From Mesorhizobium sp. SCN 65-20 (GTDB taxonomy: Bacteria > Pseudomonadota > Alphaproteobacteria > Rhizobiales > Rhizobiaceae): a stretch of 42,216 nt of DNA. Under the pieces are notes generated by a model that was not told the origin of the DNA, ran no database searches, and was given only the letters and a program-made list of their open reading frames with translations. This document shows positions 17,826 to 26,100 of the stretch, piece after piece (the first letter of the stretch is position 1; every line of letters starts with the position of its first letter). The position numbers were made by a program, and so were the translations under genes. The DNA is taken from assembly GCA_001724355.1 (NCBI GenBank), contig MEEF01000062.1:1-42216 (forward strand), read 5' to 3'.

Positions 17826-18251
17826 ATGACAAAGATCGCGAAAGGCATCGACGGGGTCGTGATCGGCATTTTCCTCGGATTCGACGAGGAGGCGCCGCTC
17901 GTCGTGTTCCCGGGCAATGCCAGGGAAACCGCCGTGCGGGCGCGCAGCCTGACCGTACTGAGTTCCGATATGATCGGAGCTGAAGTCGCACTGCTGTTCG
18001 AGGACGGGAATGTCAGCCGGCCGCTCATCGTTGGGCGCATCGTCGAGCCGACCCGAAAGGCAACCGTGCCGCAGGTCATTCGCGATGGCGATCTGGTCAG
18101 GGTCGTGGCCGAGGAACGCCTGGAACTGCGCTGCGGCAAAGCCACCATCATCATGGAAAAGGACGGCCACATCACCATTCGCGGCACCTATGTGACGAGC
18201 CACGCCAGTGCCGCCAACCGCATACGCGGCGGCTCGGTCAACCTGAACTGA
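17826..18251 (+). CDS. DUF6484 domain protein, vgrG-linked
   Basis: A 141-residue protein with a DUF6484 domain (about 5-75), recognised by G-V-V-I-G, the S-L-x-x-L-S-S-D-M-I-G-A-E-V-A-L-L-F-E-D-G motif and P-L-I-V-G-R-I. This family is found mainly beside T6SS vgrG genes; its role is unknown. The C-terminal 45 residues (L-R-C-G-K-A-T-I-I-M-E-K-D-G-H-I-T-I-R-G) closely echo the end of the upstream VgrG (I-K-C-G-S-A-A-I-S-M-K-K-D-G), so a beta-strand segment that packs on or caps the spike is plausible. A TTG lies directly before the ATG; I take the ATG. It begins 10 bases after the vgrG stop, and its stop overlaps the start of the next gene (TGATG). Confidence 0.75.
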   Translation: MTKIAKGIDGVVIGIFLGFDEEAPLVVFPGNARETAVRARSLTVLSSDMIGAEVALLFEDGNVSRPLIVGRIVEPTRKATVPQVIRDGDLVRVVAEERLELRCGKATIIMEKDGHITIRGTYVTSHASAANRIRGGSVNLN

Positions 18252-18598
18252 TGCCGGCGCCGGTGCTGCGAGAGATCGTACGTCAGCACGCAGAAATGGC
18301 CGCGTTCCTATGGACGGTCTACGATTACCACCTGCTCCATCCCGACGAGAACCCCGATATGGACGAGGAGCGCCTGGCCCGGCTGGTCGAACGCCTGGAA
18401 GCGCATCTCGACGGGTTGCGCGTGGCTGGCGACGTCGGTCGCGACATAGCGCGGCAGCGGTACGAGGACTATCCGGAGGCGGGCGAGTTGTTCGTCATCA
18501 GGATGCTGGACGCGAAACGACCGATCCCGGTGGTTGAACTGGAACTGGACAAGGTCAGGGATTACCTCGCGGCGAACGGCGCAACTCGTCAGAGATAG
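18251..18598 (+). CDS. Short protein matching the N-terminus of TIGR02270 family
   Basis: A 115-residue protein. Its pattern I-V-R-Q-H-A-E-M-A-A-F-L-W, then R-L-V-E-R-L-E-A-H-L-D-G-L-R-V-A-G, matches my memory of the opening of TIGR02270 proteins, T6SS-locus proteins that usually continue into several hundred residues of HEAT-like repeats. Here the reading frame ends after about one domain, and its last bases overlap the convergent gene tail to tail by 10 bases. It may be a truncated remnant or a natural one-domain variant acting as a spike-loading adaptor for the neighbouring VgrG and DUF6484 proteins. It is cotranslated with the latter through a TGATG overlap. The family call is from pattern recognition only. 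Confidence 0.6.
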   Translation: MPAPVLREIVRQHAEMAAFLWTVYDYHLLHPDENPDMDEERLARLVERLEAHLDGLRVAGDVGRDIARQRYEDYPEAGELFVIRMLDAKRPIPVVELELDKVRDYLAANGATRQR

Positions 18599-19518
18599 CG
18601 CTTGGTCATGTCGATAGCCTGGATGTAGAAGTTGCCATCGTAGTCGAATTCGAACCCCGACCAGTTCGTGCCGTCGAACACGAAGACCTCTTTCCAACCA
18701 GTGACGACGAGCAACTCGTCTGACGTTTCCATGGCGTAGGCGAACCCAAGAGCCCGGAACTTCTTCAGCTTCCGGCCGTCTTGGACGAAGAGCCCAAAAT
18801 CGTTGTCGCCCCAGTAGCGCGCGCCTTGGAAGTCGCGGATCGACATGAAATCGCTGTCCGGCGCCTTTATCTGCTTCAACTCGCTGTCCCGGTACTCGAA
18901 GCAGAAGCCGTCTTCGCAGCCAATGCTGACCGTGCCGTCTTCGGAGACATGGACGGCCTGAATGGAGCGGTTGAAGTCGAGCGGGACCTGGTGCCAGTTG
19001 TCACCAACCAGGTGCAGCAGCGTGCCGTGGTCGCCTGCGACGTAGAGCTGTGAGACGGACGGCCCGTGCATCGTCCTCAGGAATGCCGACACCAGGGGCC
19101 TGATCGGTTTCCACTCGCCTGCCTCGAACCGGCAGACCGAGCCGTCCTCGCCATAGGTGAACAACGGCCCACCCGTCGGCAGGAACAGCTTGTGGAAGAA
19201 GGGCTCCGGCGCCCGCGCGGTGGTGTGCGCCGTGCCGCGCAGGAAGTGTGTGAGGCCGCCCACCTCCAGGAGCACGTGATCCCGCGGCGATGTACTGACG
19301 TGCGACAGCATCTGGTTTTCCAGTTGCAGCAGAATGTCGAAGCGGGGCTGGCGCCCATCGAAATCGACGAGCAGCAGATAAGACCGGCCGCGCTCCCTGT
19401 ACTCGTCGCTCAACTCGACGGAGACGCCGAACTGCGTGCCGCCGACGTGAAAGGCTCGCATCGCCTCGAGGTAGATTTCGTCAGGCGGAACCTGATCGAT
19501 GTTCTTTTGCTCCGTCAT
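18589..19518 (-). CDS. Putative immunity protein with beta-propeller-like repeats
   Basis: A 309-residue protein with no family I can name. No signal peptide or membrane segment is visible. From about residue 110 onward it shows repeated beta-rich units of about 40 residues with patterns such as G-D-N-W-H, S-E-D-G-T-V-S-I-G-C-E-D-G and F-D-G-T-N-W, resembling blades of a small beta-propeller. Its ATG overlaps the TGA of the upstream PAAR-like putative toxin gene (ATGA), the classic arrangement of effector and immunity. I infer that it binds and neutralises that toxin in the producing cell. It is the last gene of the core operon and looks less GC-rich than the structural genes. A structural accessory role is the alternative. 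Confidence 0.6.
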   Translation of the reverse strand: MTEQKNIDQVPPDEIYLEAMRAFHVGGTQFGVSVELSDEYRERGRSYLLLVDFDGRQPRFDILLQLENQMLSHVSTSPRDHVLLEVGGLTHFLRGTAHTTARAPEPFFHKLFLPTGGPLFTYGEDGSVCRFEAGEWKPIRPLVSAFLRTMHGPSVSQLYVAGDHGTLLHLVGDNWHQVPLDFNRSIQAVHVSEDGTVSIGCEDGFCFEYRDSELKQIKAPDSDFMSIRDFQGARYWGDNDFGLFVQDGRKLKKFRALGFAYAMETSDELLVVTGWKEVFVFDGTNWSGFEFDYDGNFYIQAIDMTKRYL

Positions 19519-20501
19519 TTGACCGTCCTGTGGCGCATGGTCCGCATCTCATTGAGTTCCTCAATCGTCTTCTCTGGAGGTGGCGGCCCGACAACTTTCT
19601 GGAGGTAGGCCATGAAAACCATCGACAGGCACTTGGCGACTTTCTTCTGCGTGGCAGGACCGGCGTCCCTCGACTCTTTGTGCTGCTCGGCGATCGACTT
19701 GGTGCCCTTGGCGACGGCCCCTTTCAGCTTCGGCGATCTGCCGGTCTGGGCCATGCGCTTTTCGTTGTAGTCGTTGACTGCCTTGGTCTTCGTATCGTGC
19801 GGCGTGTCCTTCCTGCTGCCCTTGCCGGTCTCCTGGAACCCGCCGCCCTTCTTGTGCTTCATCGAGCGGATGCAGACGCAGGGTGCCCGGCGCACGCTGT
19901 AGTTCTTCCATTGGTCGTAGGATGTGTTGCTCGCCCGGTCGACTTGGAAATACTCGTTTCCGACATAGTGCTCCGATTGGTAGCCCTTCGGGCATTTCTT
20001 CTTGTTGTGGGGATGAAGCCTGAGGTTCATCTTCTTCAGGAGCTTGCCGCAGGTTATGCCGCCGACATTCTCCTTCAGGATATGTGACCAAGGCGGCGTG
20101 CCCGCCGTGGGCGACGCGTGGTCGTTGGTCGCCATGTCCGTGAAGCGGATGACCGGTTCGCCATCGAATTTCACGTCGTTCGACCATGAGTGGAAATATT
20201 CCTTTCCTGTGTTTTTCGAGGTGATGACGTTTTTTTTCGGCGCGCAGCCGGCCTCGGTGCCGGAGGTCCGCGACAGATAGGACTTGTTCTTGATGTTGAC
20301 GGTCTTGCCGGCGATCTTGACCGTGCCTGTGCCCTTGTCCGTGTCGCTCGACATGCCAAAGCTGGGGTAGGGGATGGGTACCCCCGGCGGCGTTGCCGGC
20401 GTCTGGGGAGGGGTGAAGCAAGTGTCGGGAAACGCAGCGATGGTCTTCCCATCGCTGCCCTTGCCCGAAATCTCCAATCCATTGGCGTAGACGTTGGCCA
20501 T
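19515..20501 (-). CDS. PAAR-like (DUF4150) protein with C-terminal putative nuclease toxin
   Basis: A 328-residue putative T6SS effector. Residues 1 to about 120 are a PAAR-like DUF4150 domain that caps VgrG (M-A-N-V-Y-A-N-G at the start; D-x-C-F-T-P-P; P-Y-P-S-F-G-M-S-S-D-T; K-S-Y-L-S-R-T-S-G-T-E). The C-terminal half is Lys- and His-rich with Q-S-E-H-Y-V, R-A-P-C-V-C-I and a T-P-H-D segment, which recalls HNH/endonuclease VII-type toxin domains in other PAAR-like proteins; the fold and activity are inference. A GTG sits directly before the ATG; I take ATG 20501, which overlaps the ketosynthase-like stop (TGATG). Downstream lies a putative immunity gene. The gene looks less GC-rich than the core and has an A8 tract at 20230-20237. 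Confidence 0.78.
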   Translation of the reverse strand: MANVYANGLEISGKGSDGKTIAAFPDTCFTPPQTPATPPGVPIPYPSFGMSSDTDKGTGTVKIAGKTVNIKNKSYLSRTSGTEAGCAPKKNVITSKNTGKEYFHSWSNDVKFDGEPVIRFTDMATNDHASPTAGTPPWSHILKENVGGITCGKLLKKMNLRLHPHNKKKCPKGYQSEHYVGNEYFQVDRASNTSYDQWKNYSVRRAPCVCIRSMKHKKGGGFQETGKGSRKDTPHDTKTKAVNDYNEKRMAQTGRSPKLKGAVAKGTKSIAEQHKESRDAGPATQKKVAKCLSMVFMAYLQKVVGPPPPEKTIEELNEMRTMRHRTVK

Positions 20502-21538
20502 CACCGCACACTTCCGGTGAAGAGCGCAGCACCGCAGGCGCCGCTGTCGCTGGAGGCTTCGATCAGGACAGGGGTACCGCCTGAGTATCCTTTCGCGGCA
20601 GCCGTCATGGCCATGCCGATCATGATCGGGACGACCGCCGCCCCGACATTTCCAAGCGACTCGGCCGGTGACCAGATGTCCTGGAACCCGTGTGCGCCGC
20701 GCACCAGGCGGATCGAGGCCAATGCCGATTGCTTGAACCAGTACTGCTCGCCAATCAGGTCGGCGATCCTGTAGCCGAGACGCGCCATCTCAATGCCGCA
20801 TTCTGTGAGCGCACCCTGATATGCCGCAGTCATCCCGTCGCCGCGCAAGGGAAGATGAGCTCCCGCTTCGTCGAGCCCATTGTAGATGAACGCCGGTTCG
20901 CGGCTGAGGCCGAGGCCGGTCAGCCCAAATGCGCCGGTTCGAGATTTGCCGCAGAGGACGGCTGCTGCGGCCTCCCCGGGGATGAAGCCATTCGCGTTGT
21001 CAGGCGTCAGCAGCCGGTTCTGACCGAGGTAGTGCGTGATCGTTCCCGCTGTGAGGTAGCTGTCCACGCCGGCGATGATCACGTATTCGGCCTCTCCGTC
21101 CGCCAACAGCCGGGTTGCGGTGCGCAAAGCCGCGTGTCCCGAGGGCCGCCCTTCGCTGACCACGCGTGCGGGGCCGTTGGCCGGCCAAGCCAGCAGATCG
21201 CCGATGCGCTGCACCAGGCGCTTTTTGTCAGTGATTGGGGCGCCTGGGCGGTCCGTTTCTGCGATGCATAGGATCAGATGTGTTGCGGCGGCGCGTGCTG
21301 CGGGCGCGGCATCCAGGCATTCACGTATGGCGGCCGCAGCCATGTAGGCCATGCGCCTTTCGCCCAGCATTTCCTCAAGGGGAACCGGAGCGCCGACGAC
21401 AGGCTCGTCGGGCCCGGACTGGAACCCCGTCTCCCGGAAGCCGTCCAGGTGTGCCCGCATCGCAGCGCAGGTCGAAGGCGCATCGAGGCCGACGGCCGTG
21501 ACCATCCCGCAGGCAAAGACGGCTGGTCCGGCTGTCAT
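20501..21538 (-). CDS. Ketosynthase-like (thiolase-fold) protein, T6SS-associated, catalytic Cys absent
   Basis: A 345-residue protein with the overall pattern of a beta-ketoacyl-ACP synthase. Landmarks are A-C-G-M-V-T-A-V-G near the start, G-D/E-A-E-Y-V-I-I-A-G-V-D near 148-160 and N-G-F-I-P-G-E-A-A-A-A-V near 185-196. In the nucleophile segment, where active enzymes read T-A-C-A-T-G, this protein has S-E-G-R-P-S-G, with Arg131 at the Cys position. The C-terminal S-L-G-N-V-G-A-A replaces the usual G-H-x-x-G-A-A, so a catalytic His seems lost too. Condensation activity is therefore unlikely. Such proteins sit between DUF2169 and PAAR genes in T6SS loci, and a chaperone or scaffold role is a fair inference. 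Start and stop overlap both neighbours. Confidence 0.75.
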   Translation of the reverse strand: MTAGPAVFACGMVTAVGLDAPSTCAAMRAHLDGFRETGFQSGPDEPVVGAPVPLEEMLGERRMAYMAAAAIRECLDAAPAARAAATHLILCIAETDRPGAPITDKKRLVQRIGDLLAWPANGPARVVSEGRPSGHAALRTATRLLADGEAEYVIIAGVDSYLTAGTITHYLGQNRLLTPDNANGFIPGEAAAAVLCGKSRTGAFGLTGLGLSREPAFIYNGLDEAGAHLPLRGDGMTAAYQGALTECGIEMARLGYRIADLIGEQYWFKQSALASIRLVRGAHGFQDIWSPAESLGNVGAAVVPIMIGMAMTAAAKGYSGGTPVLIEASSDSGACGAALFTGSVR

Positions 21539-22632
21539 GCGGCATCCTGTTCGTCATCGACGAGCTCTCTCTGCGTCGTCACGTCCCGGAGATACTCCTT
21601 ACCCTGTTCCCGGGCCCGGAGCATCGTTTCGGTCGGCGGGCCTATCCATGCCTCCTCGAACTCGCTGATGACCTTAAGTATCCGCACATCGGCGCGCCAC
21701 ACCATGGAGAAGCGTCGGTTCTCGGGATCGAATAGGACCGTGTCCGGCAGCACCGTGCGCTCAAGCACCTTGTCGCCGTCCCGGAAGATCGTGATCGGCA
21801 GCGCAGTCTCCGGAAGGCGGAACCAGGTCTTGCCCTCGGCAGTGAGGTTGACGAGCACCACCTCTTCGCCGCCTTTCGGCGGATCGATCTGCTGGTCAGG
21901 CGGAGCCATCTGGAAATAGCGTTCGTCGAAATCCGCCGGCAGGAACGGGAAGACGTCCTTGGCCCAGTTGTCGTCATAGGTGCCGCCATGTTCGATGCGG
22001 CCGGGCCAGCCGCGTCCCATCGGACCGAAGCTCATCGGCTTGTAGTCGCCGAAGGGCGATACGGCTTGCGTGTTGGGCAGCCTGAGACCGGGGATCAGGT
22101 TCTGGTTGCGGGTGCGCGCCCACCCGGTGCCGACGGGATTTTGTTTGTAGCTCGCCGGCAGCTTGTCTTCCGGGTCGAGACGGTCCGTGCCACCCCAGGC
22201 AGTGTCGTAGGAGAAATGCTGGCGGAGAAACGGCTGCGGCGCGGTTGCCATGAACAGCGGCCCCCGAGCGCGCCATTCGCGTGTGCCCACCACCTCGAAC
22301 AGCTTCTGCCAGGCGCCCAGCTTTATGCCCACCAACACGCGTTCGGCCGGCCGGCCGCCTGGAGCATAGGCGCAGCCATTGGCGATCACGTCGCAGCGCG
22401 GCTTGCGGAAGGCGAAATCGGTTTCCCACAACGTCGCGGAGTAGCCCGGCGCGCCGGTGAGGACGTCCGCCATGACGAGCGGCGCCTGCTCGGCCGATTT
22501 GCGCACCGGCCCCCCGGGCGTGGCGGGAAAGTCGAACGTACCCTTGACCACGACGACGATGTACTCGCGGGCAGCCTTGTCCATTCCCATGGTGAATTCG
22601 TGCACGAACCCTGTCTGGTTCCAGATCTGCAT
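21535..22632 (-). CDS. DUF2169 domain protein, T6SS effector adaptor
   Basis: A 365-residue protein of the DUF2169 family. Landmarks are the opening N-Q-T-G-F, the V-V-V-K-G-T-F-D-F segment, D-F-A-F-R-K-P-R-C-D-V and a long central region with W-x-G-T-D-R-L-D-P and an N-P-V-G-T-G-W pair. DUF2169 proteins act as adaptors that load PAAR-type effectors onto the VgrG spike in several T6SSs. It overlaps the end of tagF by one base (TGATG) and the start of the ketosynthase-like gene by four (ATGA). The likely client is the PAAR-like toxin two genes downstream. Cytoplasmic; no signal peptide. Confidence 0.87.
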   Translation of the reverse strand: MQIWNQTGFVHEFTMGMDKAAREYIVVVVKGTFDFPATPGGPVRKSAEQAPLVMADVLTGAPGYSATLWETDFAFRKPRCDVIANGCAYAPGGRPAERVLVGIKLGAWQKLFEVVGTREWRARGPLFMATAPQPFLRQHFSYDTAWGGTDRLDPEDKLPASYKQNPVGTGWARTRNQNLIPGLRLPNTQAVSPFGDYKPMSFGPMGRGWPGRIEHGGTYDDNWAKDVFPFLPADFDERYFQMAPPDQQIDPPKGGEEVVLVNLTAEGKTWFRLPETALPITIFRDGDKVLERTVLPDTVLFDPENRRFSMVWRADVRILKVISEFEEAWIGPPTETMLRAREQGKEYLRDVTTQRELVDDEQDAA

Positions 22633-23174
22633 CAGCCGGCCTCCACGAGGCCTGCGGCGAGTGCGGCGAGCGCTGCCTGAGGCGCAGATGGGTCGATGGT
22701 GAGCAAGTCCGACGAGGCGGTCCAGAAGGTCATGCCGTGTACGCCTTCGCCTTCGACACCAGAGTGCTCGAAGGGAATGGCGGACAGCGCCTCGCCGAGG
22801 GCGTCGGGGCCCAATTCACCACGCAGTGCCGCCTCGGCAACTGCTTCGACCGCGTCGAACCAGGAAGAGGAAGCAGCAGCCATGGCAGTGACCGACGCGG
22901 GCAAGGGCGTTGCCACGGTCAGCGGAAAGCGCCGCCCGGCCTTGTCCCGGCCCGGCAGTGCCACGCCAACCATGGGACCGCTGGCGTCGGCCCCCAGAAT
23001 GAAGCGCAGGCCGACATGTTCGGGCCAGGCGCCGGACAATTGCAGCGGCGCAAGATGAGTTGCCACCCATCGGTCCCAGGACCGGACAAAGTCTCCCGGC
23101 AGCCCACGGCTCACGAAATCCCCCGTCGCCGGGATCTTGCCGTAGAAGCCGGTGGCTAGATGTTCGGCGGGCAT
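22632..23174 (-). CDS. tagF: T6SS regulatory/accessory protein TagF
   Basis: A 180-residue protein of the TagF (DUF2094) family. The opening T-G-F-Y-G-K-I-P-A-T-G-D-F-V-S-R-G-L is diagnostic, followed by W-V-A-T-H-L, G-V-A-L-P-G-R-D-K-A-G-R-R-F-P-L-T-V and W-F-D-A-V-E. TagF represses T6SS assembly after translation in Pseudomonas and Agrobacterium, by acting on the FHA protein. The frame is open for about 2.2 kb upstream, but that part is the shadow of tssM. ATG 23174 has an AAGAGG site at good spacing and overlaps the tssM stop by 19 bases. In Agrobacterium TagF is fused to PppA; here the two are separate genes 14 kb apart. Confidence 0.9.
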   Translation of the reverse strand: MPAEHLATGFYGKIPATGDFVSRGLPGDFVRSWDRWVATHLAPLQLSGAWPEHVGLRFILGADASGPMVGVALPGRDKAGRRFPLTVATPLPASVTAMAAASSSWFDAVEAVAEAALRGELGPDALGEALSAIPFEHSGVEGEGVHGMTFWTASSDLLTIDPSAPQAALAALAAGLVEAG

Positions 23175-26100
23175 GTGAACCTCTTGAACATCTGCAGACT
23201 GTAGGGGTTCTCGACGCTCGCGGCCTTGAGCTCGAAGTCGGCGTAGAAATCTTGCGCTCCGAGCCTCAGCTTGTAGACGTCGGGCAGGGCTGTGCCGGTA
23301 AAGCGCCCGTTGTTGAGCATCCTGAGCCACGCCCAACTCCCCGTCTCGTTGACGATCACCTCCGGCGACCCGTCGATCGGCTGGAAGGCGAGCGAAATCG
23401 TGCCGGTCCCGTCCTTGCCGGGCCAGGTCATCGGTTGGGGGCGCGTCGCGTTGTTGTAGTAGACGAGGCTCTGGCCATCGAGGTTGAGCGTCATGCGCGT
23501 GACCGCAGGTGAAAGATCCTTCGGCTCGAGCGTGAAGCTCATGGTCGGGCCGGTGCCGCCCGGGAACAGGTCGTCGCGGATGCGGCGGGCCTGCTCGAAG
23601 GCCGCCAGCGCGGAGGAATCGAGCCCGAAATCCGCGCGCCACTTCCACGGCTTCGCCGCCGTGTCGACATAGCTGATGAGGTGATCGTTGGTGAAGGCGT
23701 CGATCATCCCCCCGGGACCGAACAGGCGGGCGAAGTCGCGCACGTTCACGTCGACGGCGCTGCCAGGCGTGAAAGGATAGCGGTCGGTCAGCGCTGCCTG
23801 GCAGAACGGCAGGATGTCGGCGCGCCAGATTGCGTTGAGTTCCGAGGTCACTGCCTTCTCGGTCAGCCCGCTGGTGTCGCCTGCTATCCCGCCGAGCCAG
23901 TCGTCGATCGGGTCGGGCAGGATCTGCGCCTGCCGCGCCACCGCACCGGTGAGTTCGGCAAGCCCGCCCTGCTTCTTGATGGCATCCTGCGGATCTGGGC
24001 TGGCGGTGACGGTCTGCAGCACGTTGGACAGCGCAGTCATCGCCACCACCGCCGAGTCGAGTGCCGGGGGCTGACCGTCGACCTCGGCCACGGCTCCCTT
24101 GAGCGGCTTGAAATGCTCGGCAACCAGCGAGCCTGTCATGTCCACCTCGTCGGCCGATCCGGCGCGGGGCAGGAGCTTTGCGCCCGCCTTGGCCAGCTTG
24201 CCGACCTTGCCGAGCTTGCCCAGCAGCTTCGATGCGCCCTTCGACGCCGCCTTGTCGTCGGCCGGCTGCTCCTCGTCGGAGCGGGTGAGTTCGGTTTCCC
24301 GCACTACGGCGGAAACCAGCCGCTTGAGTGCGGAATCCGCGCTCGACAAGTCCTTGAGGTTGTCGCTGGCGACGTTGAGGTCGGTGAGGGGGGCGAGCCG
24401 AATGTCCCGCAACAAGCTGTCCCATTGCGCGATGAAGTCCTCGTAGTAGAGCTTGAGAATGTCCTCGGAGAGCGCCGACACGGAGGTTTCCGCGTTCTCC
24501 TCGCAGCCGCCCGCAAACACCGCCCGATCCAGCGCGGCCTGACCTGCGACGTCCTCCAGCCGGTCGAGGATCGCGTCGTGGAAACCAGCATAGGTGAAGG
24601 CGCCGGGAAGGCCGACGCGCAGTGTCTTGTCCGTGCGGCGGGCAAAGACCTTCGATCCGTTCGGCCCGGCGAAATTGGCAGGTATCCATTCCTTGATCCC
24701 CGCGACCTCGGGATCGGCCAGCAGTTGCTTGTAGGCCCGCGCCGGCAGCGAAATGGTGCACACGCTCTTGAGGGCTTCCGCCACGAGCGACTGGTCCGGC
24801 GCGACATAGCTGTCGTCCACCGTCATCCGGCGCATCGCTGCCAGTTGATGCTCTTCCGCGTCCGGCGTCGGGAATGGCGCGACCGGTGCGTAATCCGGCA
24901 GCTGGTTTACCCACCAATCCTGCGCGAAATCGGGGTCCATCTGGGAGAGGCCGGTCATCATGCGATAGGTCTTGAGCGCCCCGAGCATGAATTCCGGGTC
25001 GCGGATCTGCCGCCACATCGTGGTTTCCAGCAGCGCGACCATGCGCGGTTCGAGGATGTCGCGCAGGGCGTGGTTGTAGGCGTCTGTCTGTGCCCGGAGC
25101 AGTTCCGGCGAGGCCGTGGGGCCGACCAGGTTGCGCATCGCCGCTGGCGGAGGCGTGCGGGCGTTCGCAACCTCCGAAACGGCGGCCAGGGCGACGTCGA
25201 TATCCGGAGCATCCACCGGTGCGGGACTGTTCGCGACCGGCGCAAGCGAGCCCTGCAGGGCCTCGAACTGACCGGCCTGGGCCATGATCGCACCGCGATT
25301 GTCGTAGTAGGAAAGGCCGAATAGCAGGCCGGCGAGCAAGACTGCCGCCGCCGAAGCCGCTGCCGCGCCGCGCCAGATCCATGTCCGACGCCTCTGCGCC
25401 ATGGGATCGAAGGTGCCGAGGCCCGCTTCCTTGAAGATCACTTCGGTGAGCAGGTTCTTGAGGAAGAAGGAGCGTCTTTCAATCCGAGGCGAAACCACGC
25501 TGCGCCGCTGCGGCAGCCCGAAGGAAGAAGAGAGCGAAGCCGCCAACCGGTCGATCGGCGCGCCCTCCTGGGTCGCGGAGGTGAGGTAGATGCCGCGCAG
25601 CCAGGCGCTGTCCTCATAGCGGCTTTCCCCGAAGATCGACTCGACCAGGAGCCTGATCGGATCGGACAGGCTCTGGACCTGCGCCGGGAACCTGAATATC
25701 TCGGCCCTGTCGGCGAGATTGTCCTCTTCCTCGAGGCGCGGCACGAGCCGCCTTTCGAGTTCGCCGGCCAGCGTCCCGATCTCACCTGCCACGGCGCTGG
25801 CGTCGACCCTGGCGTCCGGCGCAAAGGTGCTGCCCCAGACCTGCTCGCGCGCCGTCGTAGACAGGCTGTCGAAGAAAGCCTCGAACCCTTTGATGAGGTC
25901 CGCCTTGGTCAGCATCAGATAGACCGGCAGGCGGATTTCTAGGCGCTCGTTGAGTTCGGCGAGCCTCCTGCGAATCTTGCGGCCATGCGCCTTGATCGCG
26001 TCGTCGCCCTCGGACAGGGCGTCGATAGAAAGGGCGACGATCACGCCGTTCAGGGCGCGCCGGCCGCGGTGCTTCTTGAGCAGGTCCAGGAATCCGAGCC

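Noticed and set aside
17826..18598. Possibility that the two genes after vgrG are one broken gene
   Set aside because: They match two different families and are joined by a normal TGATG coupling, so no frameshift is needed.
23681..25324. 547-codon plus-strand frame opposite tssM copy 2
   Set aside because: Antisense shadow; no recognisable motif.
22632..25382. 916-codon open frame containing TagF at its end
   Set aside because: Only the last 180 residues (from ATG 23174) are real TagF; the rest is a frame-shifted shadow of tssM copy 2.
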